A DNA stretch of 37,709 bases, taken from NCBI GenBank assembly GCA_007693595.1, contig REDI01000012.1, positions 1-37,709 on the forward strand. Direction: 5' to 3'. The notes beneath the pieces were generated by a model. It did no database searches. It was not told the origin of the DNA and saw nothing but the letters and a program-made list of their open reading frames with translations. This stretch comes from Deltaproteobacteria bacterium. Its GTDB lineage: Bacteria > Myxococcota_A > UBA796 > GCA-2862545. Numbering within the stretch: position 1 is the stretch's first letter; each line of letters opens with the position of its first letter. Below, piece by piece: positions 15,598 to 23,243 of this stretch. The position numbers were made by a program, and so were the translations under genes.

Positions 15598-16524
15598 CTA
15601 CGGCTCGAGGTCGATGACCAAGGACCGGCCATCGGTGAGCTTGATCTCGATGAGATCGAGTAGCGTCTGGGTGTCGGTGGTGGTCGAGCCCGAGCCGGTC
15701 TGGATCGAGACGTAGCGCATGAGCTCCGAACCGTAGTCGATGGAGGTCTGCGGCCAGACCTCGTCGACGGAGTTCCAGTCGAAGGAGGTGTCGTCGACGA
15801 GCTCGGGCAACGTGGGTAGATCAGGCCCCGAGAACGTACCGACAACAGGCTGATCGATGAAGACGATCTGCTTACCTGCGTCGGAGATGGTCCACTTGAC
15901 CCACACGCCGCCGTCGTCGACGTCGGTCCCAAGCTCCGACTTGCGCCCAGTGAGGCGATGCCCAAACCAGGTCGCGTGGTCGTCGACCCCGTCGGGCTGG
16001 GTGTAGAGCACCAGATAGATCGGGGTGCCGCCTTCGCCCTCGGGAGTCTTGGTCCAGTAGCTGATCTCTTCGATCTCCGAGACGGCGATGTCGCCGAGCC
16101 AGCCCTCGGGGGGCCGCCAGGGGGCGTCTTCGAGCAGGTTGGGATCGATGAGATCGGAGAAGTCGAACATGGGGATCATCAGGTTGAACTTGGCCTGCTC
16201 TCCTTCGCCGGAGGGCTGCCACGCGCCGGTGCCCGCCGGAGCGTCGTCGTCTTGGACGCCGACGGCGTCCAGCCCGGCCTCTTCGATGATCTCTTCGCCG
16301 GAGACGTCGAGGGTCTGCGTGGTGTTTGCGGTACAGTCCTCGAAGCAGTTGGCGTCGGGGCCGTTATCTTCGCCGTCGTCACACTCTTCGCCTTCGTCGA
16401 CGATGCCGTCGCCGCAGTAGCCTTCGGCGGTTTCGGTGCCGGTCTCGACGGCGGAGTCTTCGGTCTCGCCACGGCACGCGGCGAGGGTGAGCGCGCTGAG
16501 CGCGAGGAGGGTGAGTCGGTTCAT
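15598..16524 (-). CDS. Lipoprotein with DUF4215 Cys-rich repeat
   Basis: A 308-residue protein. The ATG at 16522-16524 is preferred over a frame 18 codons longer because it places a signal peptide with lipobox LAAC (C17) at the start. Next comes one myxococcal DUF4215 repeat (about 36-65): YCGDGIVDEGEECDDG, then DNGPDANCFEDC. The remaining 240 residues form an acidic, Trp- and Tyr-containing extracytoplasmic domain I do not recognise. It has beta-type segments such as TPIYLVLYTQPDG and GRSLVIDLEP. The single DUF4215 unit suggests a surface protein. It sits between the KAS III gene and the hexapeptide acyltransferase on the same strand, 73 bases after the latter's end region, but a shared pathway is not evident. 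Confidence 0.85.
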   Translation of the reverse strand: MNRLTLLALSALTLAACRGETEDSAVETGTETAEGYCGDGIVDEGEECDDGEDNGPDANCFEDCTANTTQTLDVSGEEIIEEAGLDAVGVQDDDAPAGTGAWQPSGEGEQAKFNLMIPMFDFSDLIDPNLLEDAPWRPPEGWLGDIAVSEIEEISYWTKTPEGEGGTPIYLVLYTQPDGVDDHATWFGHRLTGRKSELGTDVDDGGVWVKWTISDAGKQIVFIDQPVVGTFSGPDLPTLPELVDDTSFDWNSVDEVWPQTSIDYGSELMRYVSIQTGSGSTTTDTQTLLDLIEIKLTDGRSLVIDLEP

Positions 16525-16646
16525 GGGGTCCCCCGAGACAGGTGAGTGGTGGTCTTCCAAGCGTCGGTAACCTGCCACAAGACCGGGCGACGCGCAAGTC
16601 GGAATGCGAACCTTGGGTGGTGCGCCAGGACGGGTACCGCGAGAGC

Positions 16647-17441
16647 CTACACGTCCGAGGGGGCCGCGGAAACGACCTGCCCAGCGGCCACGACCTCGCC
16701 TGCCCCCACGCGGGCGCCGCGAAGCAAGATCGCTCCCTCGCCGATGATCGCGTTTTCACCTACACTTACGTCTCGCACAGCGATCGCCCCGGTCCCGAGC
16801 ACGGCGCCCCCCTCGAGCGTCGAGTTGGGCCCGAGGTTCGCCCCAAACCCGACCGTCGCCCCTGGACCTACCGTGCAGCCGGGGCCCAGCGCCGCGCGGC
16901 CAAAGATCTGGGCCCCTTGGGCGATGTGCACCGGGGCCAGGATCAGCCGACCGCCGACAAAGAGGTGCGCGCTGACGATCGCGCCGGTGCCCACCAGCGC
17001 GCCCGAGCCGATACGCACCAGGTAGGCCTCGGTGATCGCGGCGTCTGACGAAAGGTTGGCGGTGAGGGCCACCTTACCGCCGAGGGCGCTCAACGCGAGG
17101 GTACGCAGGACGACCGAGCCCATCACGATCTCGCGCCACGCCGCCTGGTGCACCACCCGCTGCAGCCAGAAGCGAACCAGCCACATCGCGGCATCGAAGG
17201 AGGGCAGGGCGTGCTGCCCAGGCCGAGGCTTCGGCAACACACGGTGGAGCAGGGCCACCTCGAGCAACAGCCCGAGGAGCACGCCGAGCGCCAGCGGAGG
17301 GACGGTCGCCCAACGCCAGACCCCAAGGGGCTGGTGGAGGAGGTCGAAGAGGATCCCGGCCCCGGCGAGCGGGAGACCGACCAGTACGGCCAAGGCGAGC
17401 AGGTAGGCGAGATCGACCGTGAGGATGAGCCAGCGAGGCAA
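16647..17441 (-). CDS. Membrane-anchored left-handed beta-helix (hexapeptide) acyltransferase
   Basis: A 264-residue protein. No ATG or GTG fits; the TTG at 17439-17441, preceded by CGGAG, gives a sensible start, while the upstream frame runs into the divergent ACP gene. Two or three membrane helices (about 5-28, 38-56 and a weaker one near 90-105) precede a region with DAAITEAYLVRIGSGALVGT. A left-handed beta-helix of hexapeptide repeats follows to the end (IAQGAQIFGRAALGPGCTVG and onward). The layout resembles the C-terminal region of the Pls/PosA-type NRPS terminal domain (TIGR02353). Transfer of an acyl group to a small substrate at the membrane is the likely activity. It is divergent from the ACP operon with only 72 bases between them. 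Confidence 0.8.
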   Translation of the reverse strand: MPRWLILTVDLAYLLALAVLVGLPLAGAGILFDLLHQPLGVWRWATVPPLALGVLLGLLLEVALLHRVLPKPRPGQHALPSFDAAMWLVRFWLQRVVHQAAWREIVMGSVVLRTLALSALGGKVALTANLSSDAAITEAYLVRIGSGALVGTGAIVSAHLFVGGRLILAPVHIAQGAQIFGRAALGPGCTVGPGATVGFGANLGPNSTLEGGAVLGTGAIAVRDVSVGENAIIGEGAILLRGARVGAGEVVAAGQVVSAAPSDV

Positions 17442-17513
17442 CGGGGCTCCGGACAGAGTGAGGTGGCGCGAGAGGCGTGTGTATCGTACGACAGACAGCG
17501 AGGAGAGGTGCCG
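17442..17513. promoter_or_regulatory. Short divergent control region of the acyl cluster
   Basis: Seventy-two bases separate the leftward acyltransferase start and the rightward ACP start, so both promoters must be here or overlap the coding ends. An eight-base palindrome TCGTACGA lies at about 17484-17491. AGGAGAGG at 17501-17508 is the ACP ribosome binding site. No -35/-10 pair is convincing. Confidence 0.4.
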
Positions 17514-17756
17514 GTGAACGAAGCGGACATCATGCAGCGGCTGCGAGCCACCCTGGTCGACGAGTTCGACGCTCCGGTTGAGGCGGTCGTGGCCGACGCC
17601 CACCTCCGGGCGGACCTGGGCTTCGACAGCCTCACCCTCACCGATCTCGCCTTCCTCGTGCAGGGTGACTTCGGGTTCAAAGCGACGGCCGAAGACTTTC
17701 GAGACGTTCGCACCGTGGGAGATCTCGCGGCGCTCATCGCGCGGCATGTCAGCTAG
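17514..17756 (+). CDS. Acyl carrier protein
   Basis: An 80-residue ACP starting at GTG with AGGAGAGG just upstream. The four-helix carrier pattern is present, with the phosphopantetheine attachment Ser in ADLGFDSLTLTDLAF (S39) followed by the acidic-hydrophobic helix II. A 4'-phosphopantetheine arm added here carries acyl groups as thioesters. It is the first gene of a rightward operon and overlaps the next gene, a carboxyltransferase-like protein, by 11 bases, implying translational coupling. I infer that it carries the substrate or product of that enzyme or of the downstream ligase and KAS III-like proteins. Confidence 0.93.
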   Translation: MNEADIMQRLRATLVDEFDAPVEAVVADAHLRADLGFDSLTLTDLAFLVQGDFGFKATAEDFRDVRTVGDLAALIARHVS

Positions 17757-19008
17757 CTCCCGACGCCCCATCCGGTGGTCCGCCCGCCAGAGGCTGGAGC
17801 GCCTGGTCGATCCGGGCAGCGAGGCGGGGACGTTCGACCCCACTGGCGCGCTGTGGGTCGGCACCGCCGAGGTCGAGGGTCGTGCGATCTCCCTGCTGGT
17901 GAGTGATGTGCAGGTGGATCGGGGGGCGCTCGGGGCCCAGGCGGCCGCGGCAGCCACCGCCGAGGTCCGGCGGGCGCGCTCGGTAGGGAGGCCGGTCGTG
18001 TGGCTCGTCGACAGCGATGGCGCGAGGACCTCCGAGGGACTGCCTGCGGTGGAGCGGTGCGCGGAGCTGCTCGCCGCCCTCGCCGAGGCGCGCGGGGAGT
18101 GCCTGCGCCTCGCGGTGAGCCACGGGCTCGCGGGCGGCGTGGCCGCCTATGGGCTGGCGTTGTGCGACCTGTCGGTGGGCATCGCGGAGCGGAGCTTCAC
18201 CTTCGTCGCAGGACCCGCGGTGGTACAGTCCGCGATCGGTGAGCGGACCCCTCTCGACGCGCTCGGCGGCACGCCGGTTCACCTGGCCGCGGGCACGCTT
18301 ACAGAGGCGGTCCCCGCCGACCCCGAGGCTCTGACGTGGGTTCGGACCGTCCTGGGCTTCGTTCGTCGCGCCGAGCCGATCCCCGCGACCGAGCGCTCCT
18401 TCGAGCTGCCCGAACCCCATCGGCCCTATCCGTCCGCGCGAGTTCGGCGGGCGATAGTCGACGAGGACACCTTCCTTCCCCTATACCGCGGCTTCGGATC
18501 GAGCGTCACCGTAGGACTCGCGCGGGTGATGGGGTGGCCGCTCTTGCTGATCCAGAGCGAGCCCACCCACCTGGGCGGCGCCATCGACGTCGAGGCGGCG
18601 CGCAAGGTGGCCAGGGTGCTCGACCTGGCCATCGGGCTCGACCTTCCGATCCTCACCTTGTGTGACACACCTGGCTTCTTGCCGGGGCGCGCCCAGGAGC
18701 GAGCAGGGGTCTTGGTCGAGGGCGCGCGCCTTATCCACGCCTATGCAACGGCGCGCGGTCGCGTGCCCACGGCCTCGGTCATCCTTCGTCGGGCGGTGGG
18801 GGCAGGAGCGGTTCTCGCGTTCGGATCAACCGTTCGCCTCGCACTTCCCGGTGCGGAGCTCATGCAGATGGGCGCTTCCGCGATGGCGGCAGCCTACCAG
18901 CGGAGCGGGACGCCCTCTGCCCCGCCTGCCACGGTCATCACCCCGGAGCATCTCCGCGCGCGTATCGCGACGTGGTTGGAGGCGGAAAAGGCCATCGCGC
19001 CCAGTTAA
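17746..19008 (+). CDS. Acyl-CoA carboxyltransferase beta-subunit-like (crotonase superfamily)
   Basis: A 420-residue protein of the PccB/MmdA carboxyltransferase family, about 100 residues shorter than the usual 510-540. The start ATG overlaps the ACP end. Family marks: RLERLVDPGS at the N-terminus, VWLVDSDGARTSEG (85-98), an oxyanion-hole GLAGGVAAYGLALCD, a FVAGPAVVQSAIGE block, and in the second half CDTPGFLPGRAQERAGVLVEGA (first and last residues near 306 and 327). Such enzymes move a carboxyl group between biotin and an acyl thioester, or decarboxylate malonyl thioesters with a biotin partner. No biotin carboxylase or biotin carrier is in the window. The tight link to an ACP suggests an acyl-ACP or malonyl-ACP substrate, which would be unusual. 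Confidence 0.88.
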   Translation: MSASSRRPIRWSARQRLERLVDPGSEAGTFDPTGALWVGTAEVEGRAISLLVSDVQVDRGALGAQAAAAATAEVRRARSVGRPVVWLVDSDGARTSEGLPAVERCAELLAALAEARGECLRLAVSHGLAGGVAAYGLALCDLSVGIAERSFTFVAGPAVVQSAIGERTPLDALGGTPVHLAAGTLTEAVPADPEALTWVRTVLGFVRRAEPIPATERSFELPEPHRPYPSARVRRAIVDEDTFLPLYRGFGSSVTVGLARVMGWPLLLIQSEPTHLGGAIDVEAARKVARVLDLAIGLDLPILTLCDTPGFLPGRAQERAGVLVEGARLIHAYATARGRVPTASVILRRAVGAGAVLAFGSTVRLALPGAELMQMGASAMAAAYQRSGTPSAPPATVITPEHLRARIATWLEAEKAIAPS

Positions 19009-19151
19009 CACCCGGCCGAGGCGATCCCAGCTCGGCACCGAGGAGGGTGCCCCACCAGTGAGTCGGATAAGGGAGACGCGTGGCGGTGTCGGGCTCATCA
19101 TCGTAGAGGAACCCCACAGCGTGAGGCGCGTCGCCGCGGAGCCCATCGTTC

Positions 19152-19166
19152 GTAGGAGGCCTTCTG
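19152..19166 (+). promoter_or_regulatory. Shine-Dalgarno that fixes a CTG start
   Basis: GTAGGAGG at 19152-19159 is followed four bases later by CTG at 19164. From the in-frame stop at 19122-19124 onward there is no ATG, GTG or TTG until 19473, well inside the conserved N-terminal half of the adenylation domain. CTG at 19164 is therefore the best initiator. Confidence 0.6.
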
Positions 19167-20795
19167 AGCGACACCCTGCTCGATCTACTCGACGCCGCAG
19201 ACCGGCATGGCGGGGAGGTCCGATTCGCGCTGGACAGCCGCGCGACGTCTGCCGATCTGGAGCGGTGGAGCTGGGATCAGATCCGCACTCGCGCAGCGCG
19301 GATCGCAGGCGCCCTGGTCGAGCGCCAAGCGCGAGGCGCCCCGGTCCTGCTGGTCCTCCCGAACGGGCCACCCCTCATCTGTGCGCTGTGGGGCTCGATC
19401 CTGGCCGGTGCGCTGCCAGCCGTCCTCACGCCTCCTCGCGCCTTCGGAGATGCCGAGACCTGGGCCCTGCGCTTGCGGGGTCTGCACGAGGCCTGCGAGG
19501 GGGCGCCGGTGTTGGGCTCAGCCTCGCTGGCCGAGCTACTGTCAGCCACACAGGCCGGTGCCGCCATCCCTTGCTGGCTCGTCGAGGAGCTCGACGCCGC
19601 CCCGGTCCCGGCGCCGCGCCCAGAGCCCTCAGACCCAGCCCTTCTTCAGCTCACAAGCGGATCGGTAGGTCGGCCCAAGGGGGTGGTCCTCAGCCACCGA
19701 GCCGTCGCACGCAACGCGCGGGCGATCGCTTCTCGAGGCGGGATGTCGGGTGAGGATCTCGCCGCCTACTGGGTCCCGATGTCCCACGACATGGCGCTGT
19801 TGTCGCACCTGGCGTGCACGGCGGCCGGGACTCCGCACATCGTCCTACCTACCGAGCACTTCGCGCGAGACCCCGCGGCCTGGCTCACCCTCTGCCCGGG
19901 TGAGCTCAGCCTGAGCGTAGGCCCACCCTTCGCCTTTGAGCTGGCACGTCCACGCTTGCTTCGGCGAGACCCCCTCCCCGATCTCTCGGCGCTCAGGGCG
20001 CTCATCGTCGGCGCTGAGCCGATCGACGCCTCCATCCTTCGCCGGTTCACGCGCGACCTCGCGCCCCTCGGCCTCCGGCCCAACCTCTTCATGCCCTGCT
20101 ACGGTATGGCGGAGGTCACCTGCGTGGCGACCCTTGGGGTCCCAGGCGAGCCCGTCGTCACCGAGCGGGTCTGCCGCCCCCTCTCCCTCGGGGGGCGCGC
20201 CACCCCCTCCACCGACGCCGCGGCCTGCGAGGTGGTGGGCAACGGGCCGCCCGTCGAGGGGGTCGAGCTGCGGATCGTCGACGCACAAGACCACCCGGTC
20301 CCCGAGGGGGGGATCGGACATGTGCAGATCCGAAGCGGCTCCGCCCTCGATCGATATTGGCGCGATGAGGAGCGAACCATCCACGTCTCGGCCGGCCAGG
20401 GGTGGATTCGAAGCGGCGATCTGGGCTGGAGACGAGGTGATCGCGTCTTCATCGCAGGACGACACAAGCACCTGATCATCCGTCGTGGCCGGAACCTCCT
20501 GCCCGAGGAGATCGAGGAGCTGGCGCTCAGCGTGCCCGGAGTGCGCCCGCGAGGCGCGCTCGCCTTTGGGGAGCCCGATCCCGCGGGAGGTCCTGAGCGG
20601 GTGGTCCTGGTGGTGGAGCCCGCCGCCGGCAGCGATCCGACCGCCTTGGTTCGGGCGCTGCGCATGCGCGTGGCCGACGCCCTGGACCTCGCCCTCGACG
20701 CCGTCGAGCTGGTCCCGCCCGGCACGTTGCCGCGAACCACGAGCGGCAAGCTCCAGCGCGGCGTGGCGCGCAAGAGATGGGGGAGCGCTCGGTGA
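19164..20795 (+). CDS. Fatty acyl-AMP ligase-like adenylating enzyme (probable CTG start)
   Basis: A 543-residue ANL-superfamily enzyme. From a CTG start the whole N-terminal domain is present, beginning LSDTLLDLLD. ATP-binding motif A3 is TSGSVGRPKG (164-173). Then come WVPMSHDMALL, A5 YGMAEVT (313-319), A7 RSGDLGW, A8 GRHKHLIIRRGRNLLPEEIE and the catalytic Lys of A10 in TTSGKLQRG (K529). The HDM and RGRN segments recall fatty acyl-AMP ligases, which pass acyl adenylates to carrier proteins rather than to CoA. With ACP genes on both sides, loading a carboxylic acid onto ACP is the likely role. It ends in a GTGA overlap with the next gene. Confidence 0.9.
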   Translation: MSDTLLDLLDAADRHGGEVRFALDSRATSADLERWSWDQIRTRAARIAGALVERQARGAPVLLVLPNGPPLICALWGSILAGALPAVLTPPRAFGDAETWALRLRGLHEACEGAPVLGSASLAELLSATQAGAAIPCWLVEELDAAPVPAPRPEPSDPALLQLTSGSVGRPKGVVLSHRAVARNARAIASRGGMSGEDLAAYWVPMSHDMALLSHLACTAAGTPHIVLPTEHFARDPAAWLTLCPGELSLSVGPPFAFELARPRLLRRDPLPDLSALRALIVGAEPIDASILRRFTRDLAPLGLRPNLFMPCYGMAEVTCVATLGVPGEPVVTERVCRPLSLGGRATPSTDAAACEVVGNGPPVEGVELRIVDAQDHPVPEGGIGHVQIRSGSALDRYWRDEERTIHVSAGQGWIRSGDLGWRRGDRVFIAGRHKHLIIRRGRNLLPEEIEELALSVPGVRPRGALAFGEPDPAGGPERVVLVVEPAAGSDPTALVRALRMRVADALDLALDAVELVPPGTLPRTTSGKLQRGVARKRWGSAR

Positions 20796-21760
20796 GCCCG
20801 ATGTCCCCATCGCTCGCCTTGGGGCCGGCACCCTGCCGGATCCTCGGAGCCGGGACGGCCTTTCCTCGCGCCTCGGTGGACAGCGCCACCTTGCTCGACA
20901 CCCTCACGCCCGGCCTCCCTCCGCGACGCCGGGCCGCCCTGCTCACCTTCGTTCACCAGGACCTCGGCGTGCGCCAGCGCGCTCATGTTCGCGACGCAGA
21001 GCGCGCGTGGACCTTGGCGGTCGAAGCGGCGAGCCAGGCGCTCGACACAAGCGGGCGACCGTCCCTCGTCGCGCACCTGCACGCCACCTCCACCCCTAGC
21101 CGGTGGACGGGCGCTGACGGCTCCCGCATCGGTCGACGGCTCGGCCTGCGGGTCGCCCATCACGACCTTCGCGGAGGCTGCACCGGCGGCCTTTGGGCCC
21201 TCGTCTACGCCGCGCGTCTCGCCCGCGATGCGGGTGGGGCCGTGCTGCTCACCGCCGCCGACGCCCTCTCTCTCACCTTTCCGACGCCCCAGGACGGCGG
21301 GGAACGCCTCCTGCCGCTGGCCATGGGGGACGGGGCCGCGGCGCTGGTGATCGCGCCAGCCGATCAGGGGGGCCTGGAGCGCGCGGTGTTCGGAGGAGAG
21401 CCCGACCTCTGCGACCTGAGCACCGTGGTCCGCGAGCTGCCCTTCGGAGAGGAGCCCTTGACCCTCACCGGCGATCCCCATCGCTTCTCCGACGCCACCC
21501 GAGCCGGCCTCCAGGCCGCCTTGGATGCCCTCCCCATCCCCGCTCGGTGCACCGTCGCGCTCCACGCCCGCGCCGATGTCGCGCGGGCGCTCACCGAGGA
21601 GCCCTGGTTGGCGTCGCTGGCGACCCACGGCATGCTCGGAGTGGCCTCGCTACCGACCGCACTGATCGAGCTGCGGGCGGCGGGGACCACGGGCACCATC
21701 GCCCTGGCGAGCGCCGGGGGCGGCCTCGGCTTCGGAGCCGCCCTCTGGGAGGAGGCGTGA
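20792..21760 (+). CDS. KAS III-like enzyme lacking the catalytic Asn
   Basis: A 322-residue thiolase-fold protein. The GTG at 20792 overlaps the ligase stop (GTGA) and follows GGGGAG. The nucleophilic Cys is kept in DLRGGCTGGLWAL (C130), as are the MGDGAAALVI block and a His in VALHARADV (H258). However, the usual PHQAN is reduced to LHARAD, and the GNTSAAS motif reads HGMLGVASLPTAL, with Met 281 where Asn should be. In FabH the Cys-His-Asn triad is needed for decarboxylation of malonyl-ACP. Loss of Asn suggests non-decarboxylative acyl transfer, as in KAS III-like acyltransferases that form esters or amides, or an altered condensation. It is clearly distinct from the canonical KAS III at 14.5 kb. 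Confidence 0.85.
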   Translation: MSPMSPSLALGPAPCRILGAGTAFPRASVDSATLLDTLTPGLPPRRRAALLTFVHQDLGVRQRAHVRDAERAWTLAVEAASQALDTSGRPSLVAHLHATSTPSRWTGADGSRIGRRLGLRVAHHDLRGGCTGGLWALVYAARLARDAGGAVLLTAADALSLTFPTPQDGGERLLPLAMGDGAAALVIAPADQGGLERAVFGGEPDLCDLSTVVRELPFGEEPLTLTGDPHRFSDATRAGLQAALDALPIPARCTVALHARADVARALTEEPWLASLATHGMLGVASLPTALIELRAAGTTGTIALASAGGGLGFGAALWEEA

Positions 21761-22995
21761 GGCTCGGCGATCTCCTCCACCCCCGCGCCTCCCTGTTCCT
21801 CGACGGCCGGCGCCTCGACCGCGACGCCATCCTTCGCTACGCCGCCGAGGTCCCACCCATCTCGTCGGTGGTCGAGGTCCCCGCACACGACCCGCTCACC
21901 GCGCTCGCGTACCTCGACGCGGCCTGGCGAGGAGGCGGGCTGCCCCTGCCGAGCCGAGGGGTGAAGGCCCCTCGACCCCTGCCCCCCTCCTCCTTCGACG
22001 CGGCGCTCCTCCTTCGGACGTCGGGGTCCACCGGCACCCCGCGATCGGCGGCCTTCACCGGCGAGGCGATCCGGTGGTCGGCCCGAACGATCGCCGACAC
22101 CCTCGGCTGGTCCACCGAGGACAACATCGGACTGATCGCACCGGCCGACCATGGTTTCGGCCTGGTTGGAGTCCTGCTGGCCGGGCTGAGCAGCGGGGCC
22201 GGGGTGACGGCAGGACAGGCGGCGTTCGCCGAGGAGCGCGCCCAGGCCCTTGAGGGCGCGGGCTGCACCGCGGTCGCCGCGGTGCCCTCCGTCCTCGACG
22301 GGGTGATCGAGGCGATGTCGACCACCGCCCGTCGTCGCCTGCGCCAGATCGGCTCAGCGGGCGGGCCGCTCACGACGGCAGTCGCCGCCCGCCTGCACGA
22401 GCGCTGTCCCCGAGCGACCCTCGTGAATCAGTACGGTTGTACCGAGGCCGGTCCCCGCTTGACAGCCTGCTTCTCTACCGATCCTAGCTTCGAGGAGGGC
22501 TCCGTCGGCCGCCCACTCGACGGGATCACCTTGGAGCTCCACGACGGGGAGGTCGTCTTCTCCAGCCCCGGGCAGATGTGCGGCTATCTGGGTGATCCTC
22601 AGGCCTCCACCCAAGCGCGCTGCGAGCTGTCGACCGGATCGGACGGCTGGCGCACCGGGGATCTCGGTCGTCTCGACCGAGGCCGACTCTACCTGAACGG
22701 GCGCCTCGATGACCGGGTCAAGCTCCGAGGGGCGTGGGTGGATCTGGCTGCCGTCACCGCGATCGTGCAAGCCGCGGGCGCGCGGGAGGCCTTCGCAACC
22801 ACCTCGCCGGATCACTCCAGAGAACCACGGTTGATCGTATTGTATACCGCAGAGAAAGCGCTGCGGCTGGTGGACCTATTGCCGACCCTCCCCCCAGGCC
22901 TCGTCCCCCGGCTCGTTCGGATCGAGGCGCTCCCCCACCTCCCGAGCGGCAAGCTCGATCGCCTGGCGGCCCAACGAATCGCGGAGTCCCGATGA
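21757..22995 (+). CDS. Second AMP-forming acyl ligase, compact form
   Basis: A 412-residue ANL enzyme, shorter than usual because the N-terminal domain is trimmed: motif A3 already appears at about residue 87 (RTSGSTGTPRSAAF, with Arg in place of the usual Lys). Other motifs are NQYGCTEAG (A5), WRTGDLGRLDRGRLYLNGRLDD (A7-A8; final 10 residues are the hinge) and PHLPSGKLDRL with the catalytic Lys (K399). The GTG start at 21757 overlaps the KAS III-like stop (GTGA), and the gene ends in ATGA with the second ACP. It probably activates a second acid for that ACP. The truncated N-terminal half makes the substrate pocket hard to predict. Confidence 0.87.
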   Translation: MRLGDLLHPRASLFLDGRRLDRDAILRYAAEVPPISSVVEVPAHDPLTALAYLDAAWRGGGLPLPSRGVKAPRPLPPSSFDAALLLRTSGSTGTPRSAAFTGEAIRWSARTIADTLGWSTEDNIGLIAPADHGFGLVGVLLAGLSSGAGVTAGQAAFAEERAQALEGAGCTAVAAVPSVLDGVIEAMSTTARRRLRQIGSAGGPLTTAVAARLHERCPRATLVNQYGCTEAGPRLTACFSTDPSFEEGSVGRPLDGITLELHDGEVVFSSPGQMCGYLGDPQASTQARCELSTGSDGWRTGDLGRLDRGRLYLNGRLDDRVKLRGAWVDLAAVTAIVQAAGAREAFATTSPDHSREPRLIVLYTAEKALRLVDLLPTLPPGLVPRLVRIEALPHLPSGKLDRLAAQRIAESR

Positions 22996-23207
22996 ACCCC
23001 CAGACCCTCGACGATCTGCTCCGCGCCATCGGGGTGCCCGACGGCGGCCCGGACGTCCCCTTGGAGCTCGAGTCGCTCCAGGTGATCACCTTGGTCGATC
23101 TGATCGAAGACGCGCTCGAAGGCCAGGTCGTGCTTGGCAGCGCCGACGTCACCCGCGCTCACTTCGCGACGCGGCGCACCTTGCTCTCGATGTTGGAAGA
23201 CCGCTAA
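22992..23207 (+). CDS. Second acyl carrier protein
   Basis: A 71-residue carrier protein whose ATG overlaps the preceding ligase stop (ATGA). The phosphopantetheine Ser lies in PLELESLQVITLVDLIED (S28), with Glu replacing the usual Asp of the DSL motif, followed by an acidic helix II. It is short at the N-terminus, where helix I seems compressed, and ends with the usual VTRAHFATRRTLLSML helix. Because the first operon gene is also an ACP, the pathway probably keeps two acyl chains on separate carriers. It is the last gene of the rightward operon and converges on the GH3 gene 36 bases away. Confidence 0.88.
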   Translation: MNPQTLDDLLRAIGVPDGGPDVPLELESLQVITLVDLIEDALEGQVVLGSADVTRAHFATRRTLLSMLEDR

Positions 23208-23243
23208 CGGGCGGTCGCGCCTCGGGACCGAGCCCCAGACGGC

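Noticed and set aside
20099-21628. A 509-residue minus-strand open frame across the ligase and KAS III-like genes
   Set aside because: It is antisense to two genes with clear family motifs, and its sequence is low-complexity Gly/Arg/Pro.
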